In this document: positions 1-11,942 of the stretch, piece after piece | How positions within the stretch are numbered: the stretch's first letter is position 1 | How the letters are laid out: each line of letters opens with the position of its first letter | The notes under the pieces: model-generated | What the model saw: the letters and a program-made list of their open reading frames with translations, nothing else | The model's database searches: none | What the model was told of the DNA's origin: nothing | NCBI RefSeq assembly: GCF_004379255.2 | Contig: NC_056044.1 | Location: forward strand, 5,744,001 to 5,808,000 | DNA length: 64,000 nt | Direction of reading: 5' to 3' | From: Salvia splendens | Lineage: Eukaryota > Streptophyta > Magnoliopsida > Lamiales > Lamiaceae | Made by a program: the position numbers and the translations under genes

Positions 1-758
1 TCAAATCTGCTGCTGGATTTTCAAATTCACGACTCCATGCAGTGAAAGCTCAAACCTTGATACTTGCAAGGTTGCCAATTCTTTCCATCTTTCTAAATAT
101 GATGATCTAGACAGTTATGTTTTACTCAAATTCCGAATTTCAACACAGATCCATCATATTTTTCTACTGTGAACTCGCTACCTGACCTCATCATCAATAT
201 CTATCTTATTGTTCTTCATTTTCAATCCCATTCATGTTGCATTCAGAAGTATTCTGCTCGTCATGAAATATTTACTTTGCAGTGGACAAGATCAGTTACT
301 TCCAAGCACAGAGGAAGCGGAGAGACTTCGTCAAGTGCTGCCAAAGTCTAAAGTCCGTGTATTTGAAGACAGTGGTCATGCCATGCCCTCTTCTTTTTGG
401 TAGGTCGATGCCCCAATTTATCGTAACAGATAGCTATGTTAAATGAGGTACATAGCAACAATCATATACCTAGACTGTCTTTGCATGATCGTGTTAACGT
501 AAATTTATCTATTACATTATGCCCTTGAGTTTGCCACTCCATGCTGCATATTGCACATGTTAATCTCAAGACATCTATTTTCACTCAGGAAGATGGCATC
601 AGCTTGATCTCGATCTTAACTGCTACCAGCTTCTACAAGCGCCACGATCATGTCTCAGATTACTTGCCACCGTCCCCCTCTGAATTCAGGAGAATCTATC
701 AACCACAAAGGTGAAATTGAATTTACCTAGTTTTTCTGTTGAGAGTTTATCTTTTTTC

Positions 759-809
<51 letters not shown>

Positions 810-1056
810 GGACATGATTAGAGGTCTTGCAGGAATTCCTTCTGAAGGGCGAGTACTGTATGTTTTGAGATTGAGCCTCTCGTGTCCCGTTTCGGGATTG
901 AAAGGAACAGTCTTTTGCGAGGGATTGCACATCCAATGATGTTTTCCAAGTTGAAAGAAGTAAGAATGGCAGATGCATCAATCAGCATTTGATTCATTGA
1001 GGATCATGGGAGGAGCAGTTCCTGTATAATTTCTTTAAACTCTGTTCAGCCTTTGA
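1..1056 (+). pseudogene. Phytyl ester synthase / diacylglycerol acyltransferase-like pseudogene, 3' part
   Basis: Remnant of a plastid esterase/acyltransferase of the PES1/PES2 type, a family that esterifies phytol and fatty acids in chloroplasts. Seen: exon pieces at about 1-70, 283-399, 589-710 and 808-1056, joined by GT-AG introns. They encode a lipase-like C-terminus (DQLLPSTEEAERLRQVLP, then EDSGHA), a link reading LPPSPSEFRRIYQ, and the start of the acyltransferase half (RGLAGIPSEG, RGIAHPMMFSKLKE, then FDSLRIMG). Breaks: a 5-bp catgc duplication near 380 shifts the frame; the segment where the acyltransferase HxxxxD-like motif should lie is deleted with a frameshift near 860; stop codons follow in the last piece; a (TA)n tract sits just before the last exon. 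The 5' part lies left of the window. The family call is by recall of conserved motifs; that it is broken is read directly. Confidence 0.72.
761..809. repeat. (TA)n followed by (GA)n microsatellite
   Basis: About 19 TA units run directly into GA units, between two exon remnants of the PES-like pseudogene. Short open frames across it are only the repeat. Confidence 0.95.
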
Positions 1057-1768
1057 ATGTGTGTTTGGTTGGGATCATGTGCTTGTTCAGGAAGACAGCA
1101 GGAACTGAAAGGCAGAGAGAAAGCTCAAGGACTGTATTTGGAAGTGAAAAGTGAAGTGTCTTGCATATTTGAAGGAGAAGAGAGACAGAGAGAGAGTGAT
1201 CCTTATCGGGCAACCCATGGGTTCAAAATAAATTAATATAGATTCTACATTGCCACATAAACTATTTATCGAAAATGTTATTTTAATTTACTTAGTTTTA
1301 ATACATGTACTTGCACATTTGATTAATTATAGTCGAAGTACATTCGTTCTTTCAACTCTTTGTGAATGCCTAAGTTTGGTGCTCATTTGTTCGAGAATAT
1401 GAAATATTTTAATTATAGTTCCTTAATTTTTTTGAATGGCTTGTGGAAAGTGTTTAGTATATACTATACGGAGTACAATAGTAATCCCTTAACAATGCAT
1501 TCCTTCTTTGTTTATAGGGATTCATTTAAATCACAAATATTGGCCCATTTTGTAAGGTTTAAAATTTAATTACGAAGTTTCAATTTTTCTCAATGGTCGC
1601 ATCTATGTATAAAGTGACACATTTTTATATGCTCCAAACGATATTGTTTCATTAATATAAGAAAATAAAGAAAAAGGAAAAATAATACTTAATTTAATTA
1701 AGTAATTGTTATGAGGATCACCAAAAGATATTGATATGTCCATGGATAAGACAATTGCCAAAATTAAA
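1057..1768. other. Intergenic, no gene seen
   Basis: AT-rich DNA with only short chance open frames. No splice-linked coding homology is recognised on either strand. Confidence 0.6.
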
Positions 1769-2659
1769 GGCCATGATTGGTTGACGGGAAAATAAAGTTC
1801 GCAAGGAAAATGATTACTGGGAAAATAAATCCAGGGAATATGATTCATAGTAATTTTACTTTCTTGTGTTTAGAAAATATCAAATTTTAAAATTTATATT
1901 AAATTTAAACACCAAACTTAAAATATACTAATTATTTTTTTATTTATAAAAAAATAATAATAAAATTTTTTAATAAATTATTAATTATAAATAATAATTA
2001 TTATATTATTATATTTATTATTATGATGGATAGTTTAAATATATATTTTCCATCATAATATATAATAATATAATTGTATTTATAGTTACATAGACTATTA
2101 TACTCATTTATTATAATAAAAATAATAATATTATTATTATTATTGTATTTACGTATATTATAATTGACTAAATTTTATAATTTAAAATTACACTAAGACT
2201 TTATTGATTAATTATTAATTTATAAAATATAATAATTATTATTTATTATCTAGTTTATATTATATAGTAATTATATTTTAATTATTTAATAAATTATTGA
2301 TTACTATTAGGAAATATTATAAAATATAGTTAGAATTATGATAAATTAAATCGTAGTTATTTACTGTACTGAAATTAAGTATAATTTATAATTTTAAATT
2401 ATTTTTAAAATATTATAAATAATAATAATAATAATAAAGTTATACTATATTGCATTAAATATGTAAAAATCATAAAACTGGGAAAAAGAATACCTAAGAA
2501 AAGTCAGGATTCAGAATCCTAAAAAATTGTACTAACTTTCCTTGTTCTCGGATTCTGATTACTTTCCCAGTTTGATTAAAAACCAAAACAAACAAATGAA
2601 TTTAAAATTTAAGGAATCAGATTACATTTTCAGACATAATCCTGACACCAAACATGGCC
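1769..2659. mobile_element. Possible AT-rich TIR element
   Basis: The left end GGCCATGATTGGTTGACGGG and the reverse complement of the right end (GGCCATGTTTGGTGTC) match loosely and enclose an extremely AT-rich core (about 1870-2460) made of short att/ata runs. No convincing target duplication was found, so the borders are tentative. Confidence 0.35.
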
Positions 2660-2759
2660 GAAGCTTGTTGAGGAAAGAGGTGATTGTCCCATGTGATGGT
2701 AATAAATTTATTGGCAAATTGGTTTGAGTTTGGAATATCAGTTCGTCCATAATTTTTTG

Positions 2760-3927
2760 AGTGAACTACAAAAATGGTCCCTGGACTATGAGTTTATTTC
2801 GCCCGTAGTCCATGGACTTTAAAAATATCACCAGACATCCCTAGACTAAGGGTTTATCTGAAATTTGGTCCTTTTGCCATTTTTTATACGAAAATACCCT
2901 TTTGAGCATTTGGGCAATTTGGTCTTTTTACACTTTTAATATTTTAAATCTGATATTATTTCAGTGATGCACTAAATCTGATATTATTTTAAAATTATCA
3001 TTCTTTTTCCCTTTTGTCATTCTTCACTTTGTTTCTTTATTTCAGTATTAGATTTAATTTTATAAAATTAAATTTTAAATTTCAATTTTTAAATATCAAT
3101 AATTTTTTATTAATTATTAAAATTATTAAATAACAAAAACTAATAGTTTTGATCAATATTTGATAGTGTCTAATATTTAATCAATAAGGTATGCCGAAGC
3201 CAACTTACTTTTAATCAATATTTAATAGTTTTAATCATTAATAGATCATATAACACGATTTATTCTGAAATAAATATGCATCTAATGTAACACTAATATA
3301 ATTTCCGTTCATTTATTTGAAAACAATAAAAACTAACTAGAAAATTTCAACAAAAATACTCCTATATAAAATATTTAGTAGTATCAAAATTTTAGTCAAC
3401 TTCATAATATTTAATCACAAGAAATTATAACAACCGAAATAAGGCTAAACAGAATAACTCTTATTTTTCCATCATGATTAATATTATTTTTCTGTACTTC
3501 TTCAATTCAGCTGAATATTATATTAAATAACAAAAATTAATAGTTTTAATATGTCTATGAATTAATAGTTTTAATTAAAAAAATTTATTGATATTTAAAA
3601 ATCTAAATTTAAAATTTAATTTTATAAAATTAAATCTAATATTGAAATAAAGAAACAAAGTGAAGGATGGCAAAAGGGAAGAAGAATGATAACTTTGAAA
3701 TAATATCAGATTTGGTACATCATTAAAATAATATCAGATTTAAAATGTTAAAAGTGTAAAAAGACCAAATTGCCTAAATGCTCAAAAGGGTATTTTCGTA
3801 TTAAAAATGGCAAAAGGACCAAATTTGAGATAAACCCTTAGTCCAGGGATGTCTGGAAATATTTTTAAAGCACAGGGACTACGGGCGAAATAAACCCATA
3901 GTCTAAGGACCATTTTTGTAGTTCACT
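2760..3927. mobile_element. Foldback element with ~370-bp inverted arms (1168 bp)
   Basis: The left arm starts AGTGAACTACAAAAATGGTC and the right arm ends with its reverse complement. Similarity runs inward through the A/T-rich stretch to about 3130 on the left and 3560 on the right, leaving a core of roughly 430 bp. No open frame is present. Long-arm, non-coding elements of this kind in plants are often Mutator-like derivatives. The flanks are T-rich but give no exact 9-10-bp duplication, so the superfamily is inferred. Confidence 0.75.
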
Positions 3928-4018
3928 CTATTTTTTTATTGAAAACGTATGAAGGGCAAAATGTTAAGTCACTGAAGAGGTGCATGGGATCCAAACTCTA
4001 AAATACTCTTCTATTTTA

Positions 4019-4040
4019 GAGCATCCACAATGGACGATCT
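4019..4040 (+). mobile_element. Isolated Harbinger-type end
   Basis: TTA followed by GAGCATCCACAATGGACG matches the left terminus of the other Harbinger elements in the window, but no matching right end is seen before 4424. Probably a truncated element. Confidence 0.4.
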
Positions 4041-4170
4041 CTTTCCTCTACCTCTTGCCGCATCATCATTCTCATCAGCTTACCAAGTGAGAGAGGAGGG
4101 AAGAAGCTGTAGCTCTGCAATTACAAGCATAAACCAACTATCAAAAAGAGTTAAGTAAATCTTTTTTTTT

Positions 4171-4361
4171 GATACTATAGTCTATATCAATTTAAGCAAG
4201 TCTTTTTTTTGTTTGACCACAGGTGTTCCGAACCCGCCTTCGATGAAATTAGATTAATCCTGCTTGACCGAGCGTGCGGATTAAGGCCAAAAGTCTCCCA
4301 GCGGGTGATGAGGTTCAAACCAAAAAAAGAGACTTACTTAAATTGATATAGACTATAGTAT
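4171..4361. mobile_element. Small MITE with ~40-bp inverted arms
   Basis: GATACTATAGTCTATATCAA at 4171 is matched in reverse complement near 4342-4361 (TTGATATAGACTATAGTATT). The core carries a stretch resembling tRNA/SINE B-box wording (GAGGTTCAAAC). No coding potential. Confidence 0.6.
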
Positions 4362-4423
4362 TAGTAGCGTATTCCAACTGAGCGAAGGTACGATTACTCA
4401 AACAAGACAAAAATATATGATAA

Positions 4424-6378
4424 AAGCATCCGCAGCGGCGGGCGTCCCGGCATGCCGGACGTTCGCGCGGGGCGTCCGCCATTAGGCGTGCGACCGGCGG
4501 ACCCGGACGTCGCTTGCAACACCGGAGTTCCGCGGCTTTCCGACGATGTCCGTCGTGACGTCCGCCATTGCGGTGCCACGACGGAAGTCCCGATTTTTTA
4601 TTTTTTTTAAAAAAACTCTATATATACGGCTCGTTGAACTTCATTTCATTCGCACCACTTGTTTTAACGAGTTTCTCTCTCTACTTTCATTTCTTTTGAA
4701 GATAAATGGAGCTCCACTATAGTGATTCCCCTGCCACGAGCGAGTCACAAACGCTGACTTTTCCCGTTAGAGTTGGGGGAAATGCTGACGGAAGTGCACC
4801 GATGTTCGGGATGATGCCCGGAATGGCACCGATGATGCCCCAACCCCAAATGGCGGGGATGATGCCCGGGTACTACAATATGTACCCCTTGGTGTGCAGG
4901 GATGGGTGAGATGATGCCCCAAATGCCTGTGATGAGTGTCGCGGTGACAGGGATGATGCCCCAAATGCCCGGGATGATGATGTCCGGGATGATGCAGGCA
5001 TGCCTGCCGCTGCGGGAGAAGCAGGCAGGAGGTCCCCCAATCACCTGGGGACAATGTCTATCGCAGTGATTCCCCCCGAGTACTCCTCTGGAGACTCGGT
5101 TCATCGGCATTGAGACTTTCTCTTTTAAGGAGTTGGGGCTATCTCCGATCAGGGAGTCTCCCACTCAGATGCCACCGGCGGTTGGGAGGAAAGGGAAGGG
5201 CAAGGGCACTACCTCGTCCTTGTGTGCAGAGAACGAGGGTGGGGCGGGGGCCGAGGAAGGGGGGAGGAAGCCGGTGGGAGAAAGAGGACCATCTGGAGCA
5301 TAGGGGAGTGCGTCGCGCTGGCGAAGGCCTGGATCAGTGTAGTCGATGATCCCTACGTCGGGGCTAACCAGCATATCGACAGAATGTGGTGGCGCATTAG
5401 CTAAAACTACATCGAATTCAAACCGCCAAGTGGGAAGCCTCACGATGGAGAGCAATGCCGGAAACAGTGGGAGCGGCTAAGGTGGCATGTCTGCCGATGA
5501 TGTGAAGCTTCTGTCTCACCAGCAGTACCCCTACAGTGAATTGAGTTTCGGGAAATTCAAATATTGGGAGGTCTATCTTGTGGTGCAGACTTCCGCCAAG
5601 TTTAGTGCGGGTGTTGAAGTTGGCTGGCCGAAGCGGGCGAAGATCAACGCCTCCGGCGAGTACAGCAGCAGTGTCGGTTCCCATGAACTCCCCGACGCTG
5701 AGGCAGAGTTCCCGACCCCTTAATCGTCTTCCCACCGTCGTCGCCCGTTTGGGCAAAAGACCGCGATGCGGACGGCTAAGGGAAGCGCCAGCGGGTCCCA
5801 CGAGGTCCAATCGGAAGCTCCTTCCCTGGTCACTCCCGAGCTCAACCATCTCGCCCGCATGCAGCTAATGCAGAGCATGCTCGACACCATGGACAAGTGA
5901 CATGCAGCGACTGATCCCTTATATAAGATGTGGTTGAATGATGCCATCGACACTATGAAGCGCGATTTGGGGATGACACTCCTGCCCGGGAGTGGCGTCG
6001 GGACTGGCGACGGGGACGACGAGGAGTGAGACGAGGGCTGCATTTGTCGAAGCTTGAGGTTGTTTTTTTTAACTATGTATTTTTTTAAAAATAATTATGT
6101 ATGTTTTTTTAAATAAAGTGGTTGCATTTTCTCCGTATTCGTGTCGAAATTTTAATTCCGTCAATTGTTTAATTCCGTAAATTGTTTAATTTGGTGAATT
6201 TGTGAATTTTTATTATTGCGGATATCCGTCGGGATGTCCTTGGGGATGTCCGCCATTGTGCAGTGGAATGTCCTTATGACATGACAGTGCAGTGGAAGGT
6301 CCTTATGACGTGGCAGAATGTGTTTTTGGGAAGTTCGTCGGGATGTCGGCCGGGACATCCGACCCACTGTGGATGCTA
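4424..6378 (+). mobile_element. PIF/Harbinger element with degenerate SANT-type ORF1 (1955 bp)
   Basis: Flanked by TAA at 4421-4423 and 6379-6381. The ends AAGCATCCGCAGCGG and (reverse complement) TAGCATCCACAGTGG form the TIRs. Behind the left end is a GC-rich block repeating GGACGTCCGCCATT-like words, then a TATA box (ctctatatatac, about 4616-4627), a leader and a decayed ORF1. No transposase ORF is present, so the copy is non-autonomous. Confidence 0.85.
4706..6029 (+). pseudogene. Harbinger ORF1 (Met/Pro-rich N-terminus plus Myb/SANT domain), degenerate
   Basis: In PIF/Harbinger elements ORF1 encodes a Myb/SANT-like DNA-binding partner that helps the transposase reach element ends. Seen, in order: ATG at 4706; an N-terminus rich in GMMPG/MMPQ repeats ending PGYYNMYP; a spacer; a SANT-like segment near 5289-5500 (WSIGECVALAKAW, then DPYVGANQHIDRMWWRI, then EQCRKQWERLRWHV); a segment reading FGKFKYWEVYLVVQ and PKRAKINASGEYSSS (5487-5722); and a C-terminal helix (MKRDLGM) to a stop at 6029. 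At least three frame changes and internal stops separate these blocks, so it is not functional. The segment order matches the trihelix/SANT proteins of plant PIF elements as I know them. Confidence 0.78.
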
Positions 6379-6381
6379 TAA

Positions 6382-6891
6382 TACCACACTGTGACAAAGA
6401 ATGTGCTTATATGTCACACCAAAAGATTTTTTTTAATGAATTAAATCTTTATATCGACACTGTTAATTTAATTCATGTGTGTTGATACTACTTTTTACTT
6501 AGATTCCTCTAATTCGATAACTATATAACAATTGAGTCCCATGTACAATAATTGACCAGGACGTAACCTAACTTCAACTTGAAATATACTAAGTACTACA
6601 TATTTTAAAATTAATAATTTAGATACTCGGTTTGTAAAATGTAAACTGTTAACTCAATTTTTATGACTAATTCTGATGACTGTCAAATTCAGTTATATAT
6701 ACAGAGTTAATGTGTCAAACTAGTCCATCTCAGATAATATAATTAATTACTTTTTTCCCTTACTAAAATAAACAAATCTCGCAGTATTACTACAATGTTT
6801 ACACAAATTTCACAAAATTGTATAATGGTATAATGGTCTTTTCAAAAGGGTGTTGCTTCATTTACATATTTCTATAGTATTACATAAATTA
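6382..6891. other. Intergenic, nothing recognised
   Basis: AT-rich; no coding or RNA feature supported. Confidence 0.6.
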
Positions 6892-7036
6892 GGTGGTGTT
6901 CGGTTTCCTAGATAAAATAATAATCAAAATAATCTAGGATCGAGTTGTGAGATTATTTTAGTCATAAGGAGTTAGCTATGACTAATTATCCATTTAGGAT
7001 TGAGTCGTAAGATTGAAACTCATGAACCAAACACAC
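6892..7036. mobile_element. Small MITE (Tourist-like ends)
   Basis: GGTGGTGTTCGGTTTCC at the left and TGAACCAAACACAC at the right are imperfect inverted repeats about 145 bp apart, with an internal GAGTYGTRAGATT repeat in both halves. No coding capacity. The class is inferred from end sequence only. Confidence 0.55.
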
Positions 7037-7473
7037 TAGTATATGATATACTCCTCCTAGTAGACCTCTAACTCCATTAAATTCGGGATAATGGACTTGA
7101 ATTATACTTCGATTCAAATGGAAATGCACTTATAGCTTACTGACCTTTTCCATTTGTTATTTTTTTTACTTTACATCGAAGAGGAGATGTTTGTTTCAAC
7201 ATGTCTTACTAGTTCCAAAATAGATAAGTGTCTTCGAGTTTGGATTACCCCAGCTGTGTGCTGCACGTCCGAACTTGCACATCTCGTTCCAAAACAACGT
7301 TATTTTAGAAAGTGAAGCGTCTCTGGGGTTGCGGTACACAGCAAGGATAAACTTGTGATTAATTTTAAGTTGTGTACCTTATTTCCCTTGCATTCTTTAC
7401 ATGTTAGCCCATAGAAAGCAGTGGCTTAGATCACAGATACCTACAAACAGTGTGGTAGCCTTTAACAGATACT

Positions 7474-10400
7474 TCAGCTGCTGATGTCGAAGTACTTGGG
7501 ATCCTCGGGGAAGTGGTATTCCACGATCAACTGCAGTAGACCATAAAACCTAACTCAATAACACTGGCTGCTGGTTACTTGGCTTAAAATACATCTAAAC
7601 GCAAAGGAAACACAGCAAACATAAATTTGACACACGTTTTATAATCTACTAGTAGAAGTTTAAGAAAGTACACACCTTTCCCTCATCAGCATCTGAATGG
7701 CGCTGAGGAAACACAACCTTCAAGTCATCGTACAGATAAAATCTTCTATGATCCTGCGTGTCTGTTTTATTTCTTTCTGAACCCAAAGAAGGATCTGCTT
7801 GCCTTGCTGATATTGAACTTCTTTTGGGGAGAGTACAAAGAAATCGCAGGTGAAGAGCGTAACGAAGAGCACCAACAGCAGATGCGTTTGCATTCGCCCT
7901 TGAACAGCCAGGTTCACACTTTACCTCAGTTTTGCAGGAAGCATCAACCTCATCATTCTGGCATGAATAACATCCTAAAACCTGACTTATGTTGTCAATG
8001 CCATTGCGATTATCATCTGACAGTTTCTTTTCATCTTTCTTGCCCAACATTTTTTGCATTTCCCCACCATGAACAGGATCTGAGACTGAGGAAGCAAGAA
8101 ACACCCTTTGACGCAAGAATGTCTGTTTGAAAGAACAGAACGTAGTTTAGTTTATGGACTCGGGTGCAGAAATTAAAGAGGACACTTCTCCAAAGCACAA
8201 GAAACCATATAACTTACGGTAGATATAGCATAACCTGCCATATCCACCGAGACAAATATTCTCTTCCCTCTCATAAATGAGCGACCAAGAGATGAAAGAT
8301 TAAGGTACTATTCATCCCTTGCAACATAACCAGACGTAATGTACTAGAACTGACCTTAGTACCAGCTGGCATATCAGTTAAGTCATAATTACATAAGTAG
8401 GTGTGTACTGGTGTCTTCTCGGGATTGCTCAGGACCTGTGGACCATTCAATAAGTTACTATAAATATCTATAACCATGATGAATTATTGCCTCTCAGTCA
8501 GATCATTGTAGAAACATAAAATGGCACGAGAGAGAACCTACATGGGATGGAATGTGTGCTATGAAATTTTTTGTAAGCTAAGGAAAAGAAATGAAAACCT
8601 TTTAGAAGCGCATGGTAAGATTTTGACAGCATTCCAGTTGACAATTACCTTCTGAACATATTTAGTACTATACCTTGGCTTTGGAAAAGGAAAAAGAAAA
8701 ACAATAGCCTATATATTGAATTATTGAAACAATATGCCAAGTACAGGAAACTAGGAAAACCATAGAAGTTCCTTCACAGCTATGATTCAGCAAGAAGTTA
8801 AAAAATCATTACTGGTAGGAACATTTAGATCCGGATAAGATTGACTGGAGTCCTCAACACAAATGTTACTAAACGATGCAAAGCAAAATGCATGGTGCAA
8901 AAGGGTATGAGGGTATGCTTCTATCGTTTCCAAGCATACTGACAAGGGAGAACAGTCAATATAAACGAAATAGATGTATAAGTAGGATGAATAAAAAGTA
9001 GAAGATACCAGCTGAATGCGCCCTTTCACAGGAATACGCAGTCGACTCTTTCCTTCATGTGGTTCACAACTATCAAGAATCCCTTTTTCACCTCTGCACT
9101 TGTTTGAACGTGAACTACCAGCAAGACCTATAGATGCATAGTATAATAAATAGCTGGAGCCATCCACACTGGTCACTGCAAATGGAAGTTTCTGCGACTT
9201 TGGGGAGAAATTTCCACCCGTTATCCCAAGTACAGCAAGGAAACCATCTATGTCCTGAACAATTAAAGAAAAGAAATGACACAATTTAGACTCTAACCTT
9301 TTGCCGAACATTAGGTCTGTCAATTTACAAAACTATTATTGGGTCATCAAATAAGAACACGGAAAGCCAAAATCGAAAATTAAGCAAAATAAAGGACCTG
9401 ACTAAATCTTCCCAATGAAAGCCGACCAGAGAGCAGAGACTCCTCAAAGGACCCAACCAAGGACCTTCGGACAGGAAATCCCCGCAAATTTTTCCCCAAT
9501 CTTTTACAATTTCCACTTTCAAGCTCTTGACAGAAAGGCCACTGTTTTCCAGTTCTAGTTCCTGAGGAAGGAGATTGGGCTTCTCTATGAAGAATGTCAT
9601 TATCTTTACATGATATTCTATTGCTCATGAATTCTTCTTCTTCAGAGGAAAATATCACCCCCGGCCTGCTCTCATCAAGTGAACATGCACCCTTTTCCAA
9701 TATCTCCAATTTCTTACTGCTCTTTAACCTGACCACAGATTCTAATTGTCCGGAAAATTTTGGCCTGAGCGGTGACAAAGAGAGAGGGTACAACCCTGGT
9801 TTAATAGGTACTGACTTAGGCCCTGACCCTATCTCACCTAATTTGGATAACGAATCAGTTCTGGATGAAGGTATATATGGAAATGGATCTAGTTCCTTGT
9901 CCTCCAACACAGGGCCATCTGTGAATAGTATTGAAGTGGTTTTGCTGCATTTATACAGCCTATCATGTAGTTCAGAACAATTAGTTGTGGACCGGATTGG
10001 CATATTTGAATGACTTCTGCTGCCCACATTCGCTTTTTTACTATCTTGTGCTAAAGAAATGCCACATGTATCTCTATTAGAATGGCAATTGATCTGAACA
10101 TTCCTGCTGCCAATATTCAAAGAATCACCATTAAATTGTTCATGGAGAAGCATTTTATTCAATGGAGAAAGCATCCGTTTCTTGACAAGTCCACTGGACT
10201 CAGTTTCTTTCAGGCTCAATTTGGAAGAAGCAGATTGACAATAGCCACGTGCACGTTCTAATCCCTCAACCGATACATCCTTCTCATTACAATTGAAACC
10301 AACAACCCTTGAAACTGGATGTTGAACATTCCTCCTGGTTTCAGTAATTAATGAGTCCTCAAATGGTACCTTTTCGAGAACACTATCAGGTGCTGCATCG

Positions 10401-10618
10401 AAAAACCTTTTCTCAAATCCATCAGGAGACTTCAAGGTGTTCCGTCGATAATCTGGCAAAGAATAATACCTAGAATCCTGAAATGTTTGGTTTGCAGATC
10501 CCACACACAACCCACTCACATTGACACCACCAAGTTGCGGTATGGTATAAACAACTGTGCCTAAAGGACTAGGTTCACTTTCAGATGTCTCACAAGATGA
10601 GACTTGAGGTAACCCCAT
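7474..10618 (-). CDS. Atos-like protein (DUF4210 + Atos C-terminal domain), 683 aa
   Basis: Conserved eukaryotic Atos/FAM214 family protein. In animals members act as nuclear regulators; the plant role is not established. Five coding exons: 10618-9398, 9254-9009, 8435-8355, 8122-7676 and 7530-7474, all with GT-AG borders and keeping phase. Residues 1-385 are low-complexity Ser-rich sequence starting [10 protein letters not shown]. About 386-450 hold the DUF4210 signature ([16 protein letters not shown], then [20 protein letters not shown]). About 485-683 hold the Atos C-terminal region ([51 protein letters not shown]), ending [16 protein letters not shown]. Start: first in-frame ATG before the conserved N-terminus. 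A 5' UTR intron probably spans about 10862-11477 (donor at 11477, acceptor near 10862), placing a leader exon near 11478-11555. The tail is short and intact. Confidence 0.9.
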
Positions 10619-11560
10619 CTCTCCTCAACAGATTAATCAACTGTCCTGATGAACTTAGCAACTTCTTCTAGCTTACCCATAGGTATAACCAATTCAACAA
10701 AGAATGTAACAAAAACTCCAACAAGAATGCATCAAACTTCCAATCTTAATGCAAGCCTCATTTCAATAACCAGCCCATCCCAAAGGCAATAATCCTGGAA
10801 GAAGATGTTATTGTTTGAAGATGCAACTCTGAGCTTGCAATCAAATCATAGCTAGTACCTAAAACAAGCAAAACTATTTCTGTGAACACCACATACAAAC
10901 TCGTATCAACAACAAAGAAACCGGATTGTAGCAATAAATTGAAGCAAACAGAGCAGATTATACTGCTTATTCTGCGTCGAGAGGCTAAAATAGCACAAAT
11001 GACAAATCAATAATAAGTAAAATAAATCTGAAATAGGAGCAACTCGCGATCAACTCTAAGATACAACAGACAAATTGAATAACAATAAGAAATATCAGAC
11101 GGAAAATAATAAAGGAAATAAAAGCTCTTCAATCCAACTCAATGAAAAAAACAAAACATTAATGAAATAGCAATACAACAATTTCAGAAAAATACAGTAT
11201 ATATGAGCGCTCCGATAAACAGAATCAATACAAAATCCAGTGCCGAGATTAAGTTATCCAAAATCCACGTTCCGATAATGATCAGTCAACAAGCAATGAA
11301 GATAACTCAACGAACAACATATCAGTTACTTCTACGGCACACATTCCATTCCATTCGCAGGTGAAGAAATAAAAAATCAAAATAAAAAAAATTAATGAAA
11401 AATATGAGCAGCTAACAAAACATTTCAAACTTCATCAGTCATCCAGAGAAGGCGGAGATTCAACGGCTGCGACTCACCGATATGGAGATGTATTGCCGCC
11501 GATCAAACATTGTTCATCAGCTGGAATGATATCATAAAGAAAAATGAAAATGCTGTACGA
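10619..11560 (-). other. 5' UTR and leader intron of the Atos-like gene
   Basis: On the minus strand a consensus donor (GGTGAGTCGCAG, near 11477) and a polypyrimidine-AG acceptor near 10862 fit a leader intron of about 615 bp. No coding feature is seen inside. Inferred from splice motifs only. Confidence 0.5.
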
Positions 11561-11942
11561 AAATGAATTTCTCCTTAGATATAAAAAAGAGGTGGAGAAT
11601 AGAAACGGAGGTTGGGTTTATGTACTGCACAATGTTGAAAACAGATTACTTACTAATTTTCACTTTCTCATCTTTTCTACTTTCCTCTTCTTTTTTTTTA
11701 CTTTTTTCTCCTATTTAATGGGGTTAAATTATTCTCGACATTCAATTCTTTTCCGTAAACCACTAACATTAAATGTTTCCTAAATTAAATTTATTAATTT
11801 TTTCTGTTTACGAAATGAGAAAAAAATCGTATAAATTTTTCTATCGTATTTTTGCAAATGAAGTTAACCAGTTTTGAATCGTGTTTCTAAATGAGGAGAA
11901 TGAGTGAATCCTATGAACTTTTCTACTTTCCGTCATTCCTTA

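Noticed and set aside
4745..5455. Several long open frames opposite Harbinger ORF1
   Set aside because: GC-rich antisense shadows of the degenerate ORF1; no recognisable domains.
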